DNA of 64,000 bases from Holophagaceae bacterium (GCA_009783055.1 WRHW01000003.1:1-64000), one strand, 5' to 3'. Counted from the stretch's first letter, positions 35,513 through 45,969 are shown. Translations and numbers: made by a program. The notes: generated from the sequence alone by a model not told the origin.

Positions 35513-38500
35513 GTGAGCAGAGCAGAGATTTTCGACAAAAATAGGCTAAAGAGTCTTCTGGACAAGTTGGAGCCTGTACCAGAATTTAAGTCTAAGCAGT
35601 CGATTCTTAAGCGATGGATTGATTTCGCAAAGAGCGCAAATGCAACGACTGCCATAGAGTCGGGGCTGGAGGGCGAATTTGTCACTGATATTTTTAGGGA
35701 CATCCTTGGCTATTCAACCCAAGATGCTGATGGTAATGCAAACCTTATCCCCAAAAGGCAAAGGGGAGACAGAGTGCCAGACGCTTCCCTTGGCTTTTTT
35801 ATAGCAGGTGCAAAAGACATTGTCAGGGCAGTTGTAGAGTTAAAAAGCCCCGGTACAGACTTAAACAAAAAACAAGGGCGCGATACTGGGTATAACTTTT
35901 CTCCCGTAGAACAGGCTTTTAACTACGCTTCAAAAGAGTCAGACTGCAGATGGATCATCGTTTCTGATTTTTTAGAAATCAGGATATACCACAGTAGTAC
36001 CCAGGCCGAATATGAAACATTTTTGGTAAAAGAGCTATTTGAAGAGAATATTTTTAAGAAGTTTTATTATTTAGCCTCTAAGGAAAATCTGATTGCCATT
36101 AATCGAAAATCATCTACGGATGCCCTGTACGATAACTACAAACATGAAAAGGCCGAAAAAATATCTAAAGATTTCTACAATGATTACAAGGAGCTAAGAA
36201 AAAATTTATTTGAAGCATTAACCAAAGAAAAACGCGAAATTCCTAAAGATAAATTGTTTACGATAGCGCAAACCATCCTTGATCGAATCATCTTTATTGC
36301 TTTCTGCGAAGGCAGAGACCTACTGCCAAAAGATACTCTTAAAGAGAGGCTCGACAGGGCTAAAAGTTCCTTAAAGCCAACAGACAACGGATTATGGGAA
36401 GAACTAAAAACACTATTTGCGGCCATCGACAAAGGTTTTCCCTCGAAAAAAATCAATGGGTTTAACGGGGGGCTTTTCAAAGAAGACACTACTATGGATT
36501 CTGTTGAAATTTCCGACAGAGCACTCGCACCCTTTGAAAAACTACTGAGTTACGACTATGAGTCAGACCTAGACATTAACATTCTGGGACATATATTTGA
36601 GCAGAGTGTTTCGGACATCGAGCAGATTAAGTCAAACCTCATTGGAGCCAGGATAGACCCTAAAAATACCAAACGAAAAAAGGCAGGAATATTCTACACC
36701 CCCAGCTTTATTACTCATTACATAACTCAACAAACGGTTGGGGCATGGCTAGAGGCAAAGCGGGCAAAATATTTTGACCACCTTCCCCCCCTGACAGTGG
36801 CAGACGCTCCAAAGCAAAAGCAGGCAAAAGGCAAAACCTCATATACCTATTCAGAAAACAACAAAAACCATCTCTCTGCATGGGAAGCATATCGCCAAGA
36901 ATTGCTAACTCTAAAGGTTTTGGATCCCGCCTGTGGTTCAGGAGCCTTTCTGACCCAAGCACTTAATTTTTTGCTTAGCGAAGGAAAGGCCATAGATAGG
37001 CATTACGAAGAATTAACTGGTAACATTCGCTATTCTACAGACAACAGCGAAGAAGACGAAGAGTTCCACTGGAAGAATAAAATACTTGCCAACAACATCT
37101 ATGGTGTTGACAACAACCCAGAGTCCGCAGAGATTACAAAGCTGTCGCTATGGCTCAACTCTGCCCAACTTGGAAAAAAGCTAAATCACCTAGACCAAAA
37201 CATCAAAGTTGGGGATTCGCTAGTCCACGATGATGACATCGCCGAGGGAGGTGCAGGATTCGACTGGCAAGGCGTTACCGGTTTCCAAGAAATCATGGAA
37301 AACGGTGGCTTTGATATTGTGATAGGCAACCCACCCTACGTAAACATTGACAAGTTTGGACATGGCTCGCCAATTTTTCAGTATCTCCAATCGCATTACA
37401 GCGATGTATACATGGATAAGAGCGACGTACTGTTTTACTTCATCAAAAAAGGGATAGACCTGCTAAAAGACGATGGAATATTGGGTTTCATCGTATCCAA
37501 CGCGTTTTTGTATTCAGACAAGGCGAAAAAACTTCGCAACTATATCCTAAAAACCTGCTCGGTGCTTAAAATTGTCAACTTCGAGCAATATCAGGTCTTC
37601 AAAGATGCTGACATAACTACGTGTATATTATTGCTCCAAAAAAATAAACTTAACTCAGATACCAAAGTGCTGGCATTTAAGGAAAAAGATTACGACGAGG
37701 CAACTATATTCGAAGCACTACACGACAGAGATGGTTTTTTTGGAGTGGCTCTGCAAAGTGATGCCCCATTTGCGCTAGTAAACGACAAAATTGCGGCAAT
37801 AAATGAAAGGATAGACGGCAACCATAAACGCCTTGGAGAAATATTGCATGTTGGCAAAGGTATGGAAACCGCCGCGGATGATGTTTTTTCAATTTATGGC
37901 CATAAAAAATTAGGTGAAATTTTTATTCTTGGACAAGGCATGCAAACAGCGGCTGATGACATCTATTCGTTTGGCGAACAGCCACCCCAATTTCCAGCCA
38001 AATTCATCAAAAAGCGAATCTCAGGAAAAAATATCGACAGATATTCAATTGTCGGCAACCACGAATACGTGCTGTATTTTGAAGATGTTGAAAATTTTGA
38101 AGACCTGCATACAACTATTCAACAATATTTGCTTGCAAACAAAGATGTCCTTTCAAATAGAGCAGACAAACTAAGACGTAATACAACAAAATGGTGGAAC
38201 TATACTTTCCCTATGCACAAAGAATACTACCACCTGCCAAAAATTATTTGTAGTAGGCGGGCTTTTAACAACACCTTTGTGCTGGACAGCGATTTTGAAT
38301 ACATGTGTTTTTCAAATATGTCAGTCATTTTTTGCACGAATGATGCCTATAAACCTGAATTCATGCTTGCTCTATTAAACTCTGAGTTGATGAATTTTCG
38401 ATACAAATCAATTGGTAAACAAACCGGTGGAGGCAGTTTTGAATATTTCCCAAACGGCCTCGAAAAACTTCCCATACTCACCGCAACATCCGACCAACAA

Positions 38501-38869
38501 CATTCACTGGCACAAAAAGCACAGCGAATGATTGATTTGAACAAACAACTCCACAAGGCCATTTCCAATGCACTGGGCTATATCAGGGCTGAGTACAAAA
38601 AGACTGTCCTCTCAAAGAAGCTTAATGACATACACTTGCTTAGCCCTGATGAGTTTCTTGAAGAAATAACAGCATCCAAAATCGACACTACTTCCCTGAA
38701 GCGGAGGCAGGAATTACTGGAGTGGTTTATTGATACAAAGTCTAGCCTTGACGCAACCCGCAAGGAAATTAATAGTGTAGATACTGCAATAGACGATGAA
38801 GTATACAAACTGTATTGCATTTCAGATACAGATAGAGCAGTAATCAGAGGATTCCTCCACCGATCCTAA
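35513..38869 (+). CDS. Type IIG (Eco57I-like) restriction-modification enzyme
   Basis: An 1118-aa single-chain endonuclease-methyltransferase. The N-terminal nuclease has a PD...VELK motif (about residues 89 and 109). The adenine methylase has motif I DPACGSGAFL (about 470) and motif IV GNPPYV (about 605). The C-terminal target-recognition region (about 770-1040) begins with a duplicated unit: LGEILHVGKGMETAADD then LGEIFILGQGMQTAADD, about 26 aa apart. The GTG start at 35513 follows GGAG with 7-nt spacing. The gene is a likely insertion into the region after hpf. A lone-standing gene is normal for this type because both activities are in one protein. Confidence 0.92.
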   Translation: MSRAEIFDKNRLKSLLDKLEPVPEFKSKQSILKRWIDFAKSANATTAIESGLEGEFVTDIFRDILGYSTQDADGNANLIPKRQRGDRVPDASLGFFIAGAKDIVRAVVELKSPGTDLNKKQGRDTGYNFSPVEQAFNYASKESDCRWIIVSDFLEIRIYHSSTQAEYETFLVKELFEENIFKKFYYLASKENLIAINRKSSTDALYDNYKHEKAEKISKDFYNDYKELRKNLFEALTKEKREIPKDKLFTIAQTILDRIIFIAFCEGRDLLPKDTLKERLDRAKSSLKPTDNGLWEELKTLFAAIDKGFPSKKINGFNGGLFKEDTTMDSVEISDRALAPFEKLLSYDYESDLDINILGHIFEQSVSDIEQIKSNLIGARIDPKNTKRKKAGIFYTPSFITHYITQQTVGAWLEAKRAKYFDHLPPLTVADAPKQKQAKGKTSYTYSENNKNHLSAWEAYRQELLTLKVLDPACGSGAFLTQALNFLLSEGKAIDRHYEELTGNIRYSTDNSEEDEEFHWKNKILANNIYGVDNNPESAEITKLSLWLNSAQLGKKLNHLDQNIKVGDSLVHDDDIAEGGAGFDWQGVTGFQEIMENGGFDIVIGNPPYVNIDKFGHGSPIFQYLQSHYSDVYMDKSDVLFYFIKKGIDLLKDDGILGFIVSNAFLYSDKAKKLRNYILKTCSVLKIVNFEQYQVFKDADITTCILLLQKNKLNSDTKVLAFKEKDYDEATIFEALHDRDGFFGVALQSDAPFALVNDKIAAINERIDGNHKRLGEILHVGKGMETAADDVFSIYGHKKLGEIFILGQGMQTAADDIYSFGEQPPQFPAKFIKKRISGKNIDRYSIVGNHEYVLYFEDVENFEDLHTTIQQYLLANKDVLSNRADKLRRNTTKWWNYTFPMHKEYYHLPKIICSRRAFNNTFVLDSDFEYMCFSNMSVIFCTNDAYKPEFMLALLNSELMNFRYKSIGKQTGGGSFEYFPNGLEKLPILTATSDQQHSLAQKAQRMIDLNKQLHKAISNALGYIRAEYKKTVLSKKLNDIHLLSPDEFLEEITASKIDTTSLKRRQELLEWFIDTKSSLDATRKEINSVDTAIDDEVYKLYCISDTDRAVIRGFLHRS

Positions 38870-38878
38870 AGCAAAGGA

Positions 38879-39985
38879 ATGAATGTTTTGAGCATCGGAG
38901 TTATATATGAAAAAATCCAGTCCGAGCAGAGGATAACAGAGGACGAAGCCCTTTTTCTCTTTGAAAGTGCGTCACTACTGGAACTTTCCAGACTGGCAAC
39001 AATTGTCAGAAACAAAAAAAACCATCCAAGTCGCGTCAGTTATGTGATAGACAGGAATGTAAACTATACAAATATTTGTAGCATTGGTTGCACTTTCTGC
39101 GCTTTCCATAGGAGTCATGGCGATATAGATTCCTATGTTCTGGATTTGAAAACACTTGAAAAAAAGGCCACAGAAACCAAGGAACTTGGCGGGACAGGCA
39201 TTCTATTACAAGGTGGAATTAACACTGAACTATCCTGGGACTATTATCTCGACATGGTTTCATTTCTACATAGTCAGTGCAATATTTGGGTTCACGGCTT
39301 TAGCCCTGTGGAGATACAACACCTGGCAAAATTGAGTGGCCTTGGCCTAAAAGCCACCCTGCTAGCGTTGATGGAGGCAGGTCTGGGTAGCCTCCCCGGT
39401 GGTGGAGCCGAAATATTGGTCGAACACATCAAACAAAAAATTGCCCCAAACAAAGGTGGCGTTTCTGGATGGCTAGAGGTAATGGAAGTTGCCCATTCAA
39501 TCGGCCTGCCCACTACGGCCACTATGATGTTTGGAATAACCGAAACAATTGCCAACCGTATCGAACATCTGGCACTGCTTAGGAATCAACAGGATAGAGC
39601 CTTGAAACGCAACAATGGTGGGTCTTTTACTGCATTTGCCTCATGGCCGTTCCAAAGCGGAAATACTGCATGGCATGGAAAAATATCCAGTATCACAGAT
39701 GTCGAATACCTAAAAAATGTTGCCGTTGCAAGGATTTTTCTGGATAATTTCCCACACATCCAGGCATCTTGGGTGACAATGGGTAAAAAAACTGGCCAAA
39801 TGGCCTTGCACTATGGTTGTGATGATATTGGTAGCCTGATGATAGAAGAAAATGTGGTCAGTGCCGCAGGAACCACATACAGGGTAAATAGAGAGGAAAT
39901 TGAAAGAATGATTGTGCGGGCTGGCTTCGAACCCTGGCAGAGGGACAATATTTATGGCGAAATCGTAGTGGGCAAGCCTTGGTAA
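38879..39985 (+). CDS. mqnC: Cyclic dehypoxanthine futalosine synthase MqnC
   Basis: A 368-aa radical SAM enzyme of the futalosine pathway to menaquinone. The cluster motif is CSIGCTFCAF (CxxxCxxC). Family context is strong: VNYTNICSIGC, GGTGILLQGGIN, GFSPVEIQ, LGSLPGGGAEI, and MMFGITE. Only this pathway gene is in the window. Start ATG at 38879 abuts AAAGGA closely; TTG at 38888 is a possible alternative. It follows the type IIG gene with 9 bp between, perhaps fortuitously. Confidence 0.92.
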   Translation: MNVLSIGVIYEKIQSEQRITEDEALFLFESASLLELSRLATIVRNKKNHPSRVSYVIDRNVNYTNICSIGCTFCAFHRSHGDIDSYVLDLKTLEKKATETKELGGTGILLQGGINTELSWDYYLDMVSFLHSQCNIWVHGFSPVEIQHLAKLSGLGLKATLLALMEAGLGSLPGGGAEILVEHIKQKIAPNKGGVSGWLEVMEVAHSIGLPTTATMMFGITETIANRIEHLALLRNQQDRALKRNNGGSFTAFASWPFQSGNTAWHGKISSITDVEYLKNVAVARIFLDNFPHIQASWVTMGKKTGQMALHYGCDDIGSLMIEENVVSAAGTTYRVNREEIERMIVRAGFEPWQRDNIYGEIVVGKPW

Positions 39986-40049
39986 TTGTGAACTACCAAA
40001 AATAATGTGGCTATACAATGGTATAATCACTATTTCAAAGGTATCAGCC

Positions 40050-40424
40050 ATGTTACGCCCTGAAAAACTAGAAGATCAGATTCAATTTCTACTTGCCAAT
40101 TTAATACAGCGAAATCTCAAAGACCCCGAACTAGGCTTTGTAACACTTACTGCAGTTAGGCTTACAGGTGATCGTGGTATTGCAAAGGTGTATTACACTG
40201 TGCTGGGCGAAGAGCTACAGGTTAAAAATACACAACAAGCCCTAGTGCGAGCTACTGGTTTTCTTAGATCAAACCTGGCAAAGCGTCTCTCTCTGCGTCG
40301 CATCCCGGAACTCCGCTTTTACCACGATGCTTCGGTAACAGAAGGAAACCGAATGGAAGAATTGTTTTCAAAGATAAAAGAAGAAGACGCATTGAGGAAA
40401 AACGACGAAAACGATTCAGAATAA
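40050..40424 (+). CDS. rbfA: Ribosome-binding factor A
   Basis: A 124-aa 30S maturation factor with a KH-like fold. RbfA features include the N-terminal LEDQIQFLLANLIQRNLKDP, LTAVRLTGDRGIAKVYYTVLG and the C-terminal RIPELRFYHDASVTEGNRME. The ATG at 40050 is preferred for AAGG 8 nt upstream; an extension to 40005 lacks a site and family support. A terminator-like hairpin follows before ileS. Confidence 0.92.
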   Translation: MLRPEKLEDQIQFLLANLIQRNLKDPELGFVTLTAVRLTGDRGIAKVYYTVLGEELQVKNTQQALVRATGFLRSNLAKRLSLRRIPELRFYHDASVTEGNRMEELFSKIKEEDALRKNDENDSE

Positions 40425-40488
40425 TGTATTTTCCAAGTCAACTATTGGCTATATCCTCTATCTATGAGAAACTGTACGGTTAAACTTT

Positions 40489-40512
40489 GGCACTTGGGTG
40501 TGCCATTTTTTT
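40489..40512 (+). terminator. Intrinsic terminator between rbfA and ileS
   Basis: GGCAC (40489-40493) pairs with GTGCC (40500-40504), followed by A and seven T residues. The short stem plus U-tract is a standard rho-independent terminator for rbfA; it could also attenuate ileS, which starts 16 bp later. Confidence 0.6.
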
Positions 40513-40527
40513 GCGCACGAGGGCGCC

Positions 40528-43311
40528 ATGACAGATGAAAAAAAGAAAAAATATTCGGTTTTTCTGCCAAAAACTGAATTTCCAATGAAGGCAGACCTGC
40601 CACAGCGAGAACCTAAACGTCTAGAAAAGTGGGATTCGGAAAAAATTTATCAGCGCATTGAAACTACGCGCAGTGAAGATAACAGAGCCGGGCGTGGCAA
40701 GGGGAGGCGAATATTACATGATGGCCCTCCCTATGCCAATGGTGCCATCCACATGGGCCATGCGATGAATAAGGTGTTGAAAGACATCGTTGTAAAGAGC
40801 CAGTGGCTAAACGGCTACGAATCGCCCTATGTACCCGGCTGGGACTGTCATGGCCTCCCTGTAGAACATGCTGTTGAAAAAGAATTGGGGCCAAAGCGCC
40901 GCGAGTTGTCCAGGGCTGATTTTTTGGCCAAGTGCCGAAACTATGCTCAGAAATGGGTAGATGTACAGCGCGCTGGTTTTCAAAGATTGGGCATATTTGG
41001 TGCATGGCAAAAGCCCTACATCACTATGGCTCCTACGTATGAAGCATCGGTTGTGCGCCTACTTGGTAAGTTGTTTGAACGCGGTATCGTCACGCGAAAA
41101 CTAAAGGTTGTGCATTGGAGCTATGGGGCACGTACGGCGTTGGCAGAGGCCGAAGTAGAATATGCTGACAAAACCAGCTACGCGGTAACGGTTGCCTTTC
41201 CCGTGCCTGATGATACAGCAAAAAAATATAACCTCCCTACCCCACTATATCTCCCCATCTGGACTACCACTCCTTGGACGCTACCTAGTAACCTTGCGAT
41301 TGCAGTTCACCCAGAAATGGAGTATTCCATAGTCCAGACAAACGACCGTAACTACATCGTTGCCAGTTCGCTATTAGAAGACTTTCAAACAAAGGTCAGA
41401 GCCAAATTTATTAAGTTGGAAACTCGCAAAGGGGTTGCATTTGAGGGGTTAAAGGCAAGACACGCCTGGATCGACAGATTTAGCCATCTGCTACTAGCCG
41501 ACTACGTAACCGACGATACCGGCACTGGCTTGGTTCACACTGCACCTGATCATGGCGTTGATGACTTTAATACCGCTCAACATCTGGGCTTGCTACAACT
41601 AGTTGGGCCTGATGGACGCTTTGCTCCAACAGTAAATGACCCGGAACTAGAAGGCAAAAACATATTTGATACAAACCCAATCATTGTCGAGCGTCTGCGC
41701 TCTATTGGCGCGCTTTTGCATGAAGAAAAACTCCAGCATAGTTATCCGCACTGCTGGCGGACAAAAACGCCGATTTTTTTCCGTGCAACCGAACAGTGGT
41801 TCATAACAATGGACGACAACCTGCCAGAGGGTATGAGTTTGCGAGAGTCCGGTTTAGATGGTGTAGAAAAAACCGCGTGGGTGCCACCCCAAGGCAAAAA
41901 CCGTATTCATTCAATGATCGCAGGTCGCCCAGACTGGTGTATTTCCAGGCAGAGGGCATGGGGGACTCCTATAACAGTTCTACGCTGTACAGACTGTGGC
42001 GAACCGCTAATAGAAAACAGTATTTTTGAAAAGGCGGCCACTGCTATTGAAAAAGGCGGCGTGGAGGCATGGAGCGAACTCTCCCTTGAGAGTTTACTCC
42101 CGGAAAATGCTTTTTGTTCAAAGTGCAAGTCTGCAAACTTTCAAAAAGAAACAGACATTTTGGATGTTTGGATTGATTCTGGTGTATCGGCGACAATTGT
42201 TGCTGACACACATCCCGAATTGCGCCCGGATGACTATGGTCATTTTATCTATTTAGAAGGCTCTGACCAGCACAGGGGGTGGTTCCACAGTTCATTGTTG
42301 TTTAACCTTGCCGTCAGTGGCAAAAAACCCTATGACACAGTTGTTACTCATGGTTTTCTCCTAGATGGCAAAGGGCAAAAAATGTCCAAGTCTCAGGGCA
42401 ACTCCCTGACTCCGGACGATATTATCAAGACGATGGGAGCCGATATTCTCCGCCTCTGGGTTGCAAGTGCTGATTATCATAATGATATTAGTATTTCTAA
42501 AGAAATATTGGATCGAACATCCGACTCTTATCGCAAATTGAGAAACACATTGCGCTTCATGTTGGGTGCACTGGATGGTTTTGATCCCTCCAAAGATATT
42601 GTCCCAGAAGAAAAATGGACACCACTGGATTCCTGGATATGGAATAAATTCTGTGACTTAGCAAACAAAGTTATACAATGTTATAATAATTTCGACTTCT
42701 TGGGTGCAACGCAGGCTATGTTGGGCTTCTGCCAGCTAGACCTCTCCAACCGATACTTTGAAATAATTAAAGATCGCCTTTACTGCGACAGCGCAACCTC
42801 GATGAGGCGACAGTCATGCAGGACAATCTGCTGGAAGCTGGCAAATAATCTTTGCATTCTCCTTGCACCCATCATTAGTTTTACAGCCGATGAAGTATGG
42901 GAATACTTGCCCGGTGTTGAAAAATCGGTATTTGAGCAGAGATTTCCCGACTTCAAAGAAACACAGTTGTTTGATAAATGGCCAAGGTTTTGGGAAATAC
43001 GAGAGGCAGTGCAAGCGGCAATGGAACCACACCGTGCATCAAAAACCATTGGCACAAGCCTTGACGCTTTTGTCACCTTGACCTTGCCCGAATCAGATAT
43101 AGAAATGCTTAACAATTTTGGCGAATGTCTGGAAGACCTTTTTGTTATTTCTGGCCTTAAGCTAATAGCCGGTGTCGATATAGAAGTTGGTATCGAGCCG
43201 CATAAGGGGATCAGGTGCCCCAGATGCTGGAACCACTCCGGGGGTGCTGGCAGTGGTGAAAATGCTGACCTATGCCCCAGATGCAATGGGGTAATTTTGG
43301 CTGGGGACTAG
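40528..43311 (+). CDS. ileS: Isoleucyl-tRNA synthetase
   Basis: A 927-aa class I synthetase. HIGH appears as HMGH in GAIHMGHAMNK, KMSKS as GQKMSKSQGNS. Editing-domain motifs (WTTTPWTLPSNLA, DDTGTGLVHTAPDHG) and the DWCISRQRAWG signature are present. The C-terminal zinc finger CPRCW...CPRC is complete, marking the bacterial type. The ATG at 40528 is chosen for GAGGG upstream. The leader is short and shows no T-box. Confidence 0.97.
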   Translation: MTDEKKKKYSVFLPKTEFPMKADLPQREPKRLEKWDSEKIYQRIETTRSEDNRAGRGKGRRILHDGPPYANGAIHMGHAMNKVLKDIVVKSQWLNGYESPYVPGWDCHGLPVEHAVEKELGPKRRELSRADFLAKCRNYAQKWVDVQRAGFQRLGIFGAWQKPYITMAPTYEASVVRLLGKLFERGIVTRKLKVVHWSYGARTALAEAEVEYADKTSYAVTVAFPVPDDTAKKYNLPTPLYLPIWTTTPWTLPSNLAIAVHPEMEYSIVQTNDRNYIVASSLLEDFQTKVRAKFIKLETRKGVAFEGLKARHAWIDRFSHLLLADYVTDDTGTGLVHTAPDHGVDDFNTAQHLGLLQLVGPDGRFAPTVNDPELEGKNIFDTNPIIVERLRSIGALLHEEKLQHSYPHCWRTKTPIFFRATEQWFITMDDNLPEGMSLRESGLDGVEKTAWVPPQGKNRIHSMIAGRPDWCISRQRAWGTPITVLRCTDCGEPLIENSIFEKAATAIEKGGVEAWSELSLESLLPENAFCSKCKSANFQKETDILDVWIDSGVSATIVADTHPELRPDDYGHFIYLEGSDQHRGWFHSSLLFNLAVSGKKPYDTVVTHGFLLDGKGQKMSKSQGNSLTPDDIIKTMGADILRLWVASADYHNDISISKEILDRTSDSYRKLRNTLRFMLGALDGFDPSKDIVPEEKWTPLDSWIWNKFCDLANKVIQCYNNFDFLGATQAMLGFCQLDLSNRYFEIIKDRLYCDSATSMRRQSCRTICWKLANNLCILLAPIISFTADEVWEYLPGVEKSVFEQRFPDFKETQLFDKWPRFWEIREAVQAAMEPHRASKTIGTSLDAFVTLTLPESDIEMLNNFGECLEDLFVISGLKLIAGVDIEVGIEPHKGIRCPRCWNHSGGAGSGENADLCPRCNGVILAGD

Positions 43312-43316
43312 GTTAT

Positions 43317-43826
43317 ATGGCTAAATTGTTAAATAAGCAACGTTTATTGTGGTCGCTGTTGCCGCTTTCTGCCATGGCATTGGATTTACTGTCGAAGGAC
43401 TGGATTCTTAAAATACTGGAACCAGGAGAAAGTATCACCATAATTGATGGATTTTTCTATCTAAAGTGTAGTTTTAATTCTGGGGCTATTTTTGGAATAA
43501 TGCAGAATGCCAGTATGTGGTTGCGGGCATCGCTGTTTATCGGTGCCGGACTTGCCGCACTGAGCTACTTTGGGTGGGAATTTTATAAATCTGGCATCAC
43601 AAAAGCACAGCGTTGCGCCATCGGACTAATCCTGGGGGGTGCACTGGGCAATGGATTGGATCGCCTTTTCCGTGGCCACGTAGTAGATTTCTTGGATTTC
43701 TGGTTTGGTTCATGGGAATACTGGATTTTCAACCTAGCAGACAGTTTTATCGTGTGCGGAGCGATATTGTATGGAATCGCGCTCTTGTTGGATTATAGAA
43801 AATCGAAGATTGCAGATAATGCTTAG
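43317..43826 (+). CDS. lspA: Lipoprotein signal peptidase
   Basis: A 169-aa inner-membrane aspartyl peptidase II with four hydrophobic segments. Catalytic motifs are GNGLDRLFRGHVVDFLDFWF and FNLADSFI, carrying the Asp pair; the NSGAIFG motif is the family FNxGxxFG. It processes lipoproteins such as the FlgH and Big2 proteins here. The ATG at 43317, five bases after ileS, is preferred. The ileS-lspA pair is a common conserved order. Confidence 0.94.
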   Translation: MAKLLNKQRLLWSLLPLSAMALDLLSKDWILKILEPGESITIIDGFFYLKCSFNSGAIFGIMQNASMWLRASLFIGAGLAALSYFGWEFYKSGITKAQRCAIGLILGGALGNGLDRLFRGHVVDFLDFWFGSWEYWIFNLADSFIVCGAILYGIALLLDYRKSKIADNA

Positions 43827-43834
43827 AAACAAAG

Positions 43835-44692
43835 TCAAGAGTTGGCTTTTGCCGATTGCAACCCATCTTTGATTTTGTATGCTCGGGTTACTAAAGTGGC
43901 AAAATCATTTGGTAGCAAGGCCTGTTGGCCATCCGAAAGTGCGCTTGCAGGCTGGCAGTGGGTTTCAACAAGGATTCCATCGGCTCCCGCCGCTACTCCA
44001 GCCAGGGCACAGGGAATTACCAAGTCGCTCCTACCAGTCGCGTGGCTGGGATCGGCGATGATAGGTAGGTGGCTAATAGCCTTTACTGCTGGAATGACGC
44101 TTACATCGAATGTGTACCTTGCATGATTCGACCATGTGCGAATGCCCCTTTCACAGAGAATCAAGCGTGAGTTGCCCTCAGAAAGGATATATTCAGCCGC
44201 TGACAACCATTCTTCCAAGGTTGCCCCCTGCCCTCTTTTGAGCATAATTGGTTTGTCGCTGTTTCCTGCTCGGCGAAGTAGGGCAAAATTCTGCATATTC
44301 CGGGCACCAATCTGTATCAAGTCGGCCACTCTTTCAACGTCAGCAAAGGACTCTAAATCTGTTGCTTCGGTGACAATTCCTAAGTCAAATTCCTTTTTGA
44401 CTGCCCTTAACAGAGCAAGCCCTTCAGGCCCTAAACCCTGAAAACTATATGGGCTTGTCCTTGGTTTGTATGCTCCTGCCCGAAACAGTCTAACACCTGC
44501 TTCGGCAATATACCTGGCAACTGCGAACACTTGTTCCTTTGACTCAACTCCGCAAGGCCCCCCAGCTATGGCCAATTCTGACCCACCAAACATTACTCCA
44601 TGTACATCGACTATAGACCTGGAGGCAGTGCCATCCAAACCTGCCAATCGGAAGTGAGAGTTTTCATTTGAATCGTTGCTGAGAGAGGCCAT
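43835..44692 (-). CDS. 3-deoxy-7-phosphoheptulonate (DAHP) synthase
   Basis: A 285-aa type I-beta DAHP synthase, first step of the shikimate pathway. Motifs are AGPCGVES-like GGPCGVESKEQ, FRAGAYKPRTSPYSFQGLG, IVTEATD, GARNMQNF, LKRGQGATLEEW and DPSHATGRSDLV. No N-terminal ACT/FL regulatory domain or chorismate mutase domain is seen. The ATG at 44692 is chosen for GGAG upstream. Convergent with lspA. Confidence 0.93.
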   Translation of the reverse strand: MASLSNDSNENSHFRLAGLDGTASRSIVDVHGVMFGGSELAIAGGPCGVESKEQVFAVARYIAEAGVRLFRAGAYKPRTSPYSFQGLGPEGLALLRAVKKEFDLGIVTEATDLESFADVERVADLIQIGARNMQNFALLRRAGNSDKPIMLKRGQGATLEEWLSAAEYILSEGNSRLILCERGIRTWSNHARYTFDVSVIPAVKAISHLPIIADPSHATGRSDLVIPCALAGVAAGADGILVETHCQPASALSDGQQALLPNDFATLVTRAYKIKDGLQSAKANS

Positions 44693-44850
44693 CAAACATT
44701 TCTCCACTGTGGGTTTCAATTCCAGGTTGCGAACATGCTACCTACACTGCCTATTTTAATAGCAGAATTCTTCATAAATCGGAATGTCCTATTAGCTTCT
44801 GTATGAAATTTAATTTGGAGCAATTTGACGTTAAACGAATCATGGGTGAA

Positions 44851-45969
44851 TTACTGTTGGTAGAAATAGTCATCAATTTCAGTAAATGGCAAATTTAGTT
44901 CCAGTCGATAATATGTATTTATATCGTGTAATAATTCATCAATGGACTGGCTATCTAAAGCATTAAGCCATGCCTTAAGTTCATTAATAGTGATAATTTC
45001 TTCAATCGCTTGTTGATAACGCTCGCGAATAATTTTCATCCCACCAGACTTTTGCTTAATGTATTTATCTAACTGAGCAACAATAGAAAATTTGTCTTTA
45101 AGAGTTTTAATCACAAAAGTAATTGGAAAATGCATTACCTTGTCAATATCGAGTAAATATTTATCATAACTGCCTATCACTTCTGTCACTTGAAAAAAAC
45201 GTCCCAGAGGTCTCATAACAAAATCAATGCCACCGTCATTGGCATTTGTCCTTCCAGTTTTATATAAGGTCAGATACTGTTTTTGTAATTTTTCAGGTGA
45301 GTAACCAAAGAAAATTTTTGTGGTCTTGTAATGATTTTTCAAAATAGAAAATGAAATTATTTCAAAAATTCTGGCTTCAGATTGTTCATTAAGAAGCTCG
45401 CTAATCTTTGCACGTTTTTTCTTTACAGATTTCATCTTAATAAGTTCTTTAATATCAGTCAATAATTGGTTGTCTTTTGATACAAGCAGTCGAATGTATT
45501 CTTCTATGATTCGTAAGGCAATTTTTGAAACATCAAAATTATCAACGTACAAATATTCGATATGAATGGCATATTTCCCTTCATTGATTATTATTAGATC
45601 ATTCCCTGTCTCGGGCACTATTTTATTTCTAAATTCCCCGTTTACTCTTGAATTTAATGCATGGTTTTGTAATTTTTCACCACCATAAAGTTTACGAAAA
45701 AAAGCAAATAATTTAGTGTAATCATAACCGACAAATTGTTTATATTTGTTCGGTTTTTGGAAAAAATCATTTGAATAAAAGTGTAATATTGAATAGATAG
45801 CATAAATATTTGCGAGACTTCTGCGCGCTTTTGTATTGCCAAATATTGCTCCTGTCTTAAGATCAAGGTAGCGCAATAATGGGCTATTATTGAAAAAAGA
45901 ATCAACATTAAAGTCTATATCTGCTTGTTGAAAAGCCTCAACAATAATTCTTCTAATAAAATCTTTCAA
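44851..45969 (-). CDS. Probable type II restriction endonuclease
   Basis: A 372-aa protein paired with a DNA methyltransferase. Residues 239-264 read GRTNANDGGIDFVMRPLGRF then FQVTE, which fits a PD-(D/E)XK-type nuclease core of the GID...QVxE form seen in Mrr-like and many type II enzymes. No overall family is recognised. The TTG start lies inside the methylase stop (TTGA) with GGAGGG upstream, so translation is coupled. AT-rich composition differs from neighbours, suggesting recent transfer. Confidence 0.72.
   Translation of the reverse strand: MKDFIRRIIVEAFQQADIDFNVDSFFNNSPLLRYLDLKTGAIFGNTKARRSLANIYAIYSILHFYSNDFFQKPNKYKQFVGYDYTKLFAFFRKLYGGEKLQNHALNSRVNGEFRNKIVPETGNDLIIINEGKYAIHIEYLYVDNFDVSKIALRIIEEYIRLLVSKDNQLLTDIKELIKMKSVKKKRAKISELLNEQSEARIFEIISFSILKNHYKTTKIFFGYSPEKLQKQYLTLYKTGRTNANDGGIDFVMRPLGRFFQVTEVIGSYDKYLLDIDKVMHFPITFVIKTLKDKFSIVAQLDKYIKQKSGGMKIIRERYQQAIEEIITINELKAWLNALDSQSIDELLHDINTYYRLELNLPFTEIDDYFYQQ

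Noticed and set aside
40425-40527. T-box riboswitch upstream of ileS
   Set aside because: The leader is only 103 bp, with no T-box core or stem I; a simple terminator explains the hairpin.
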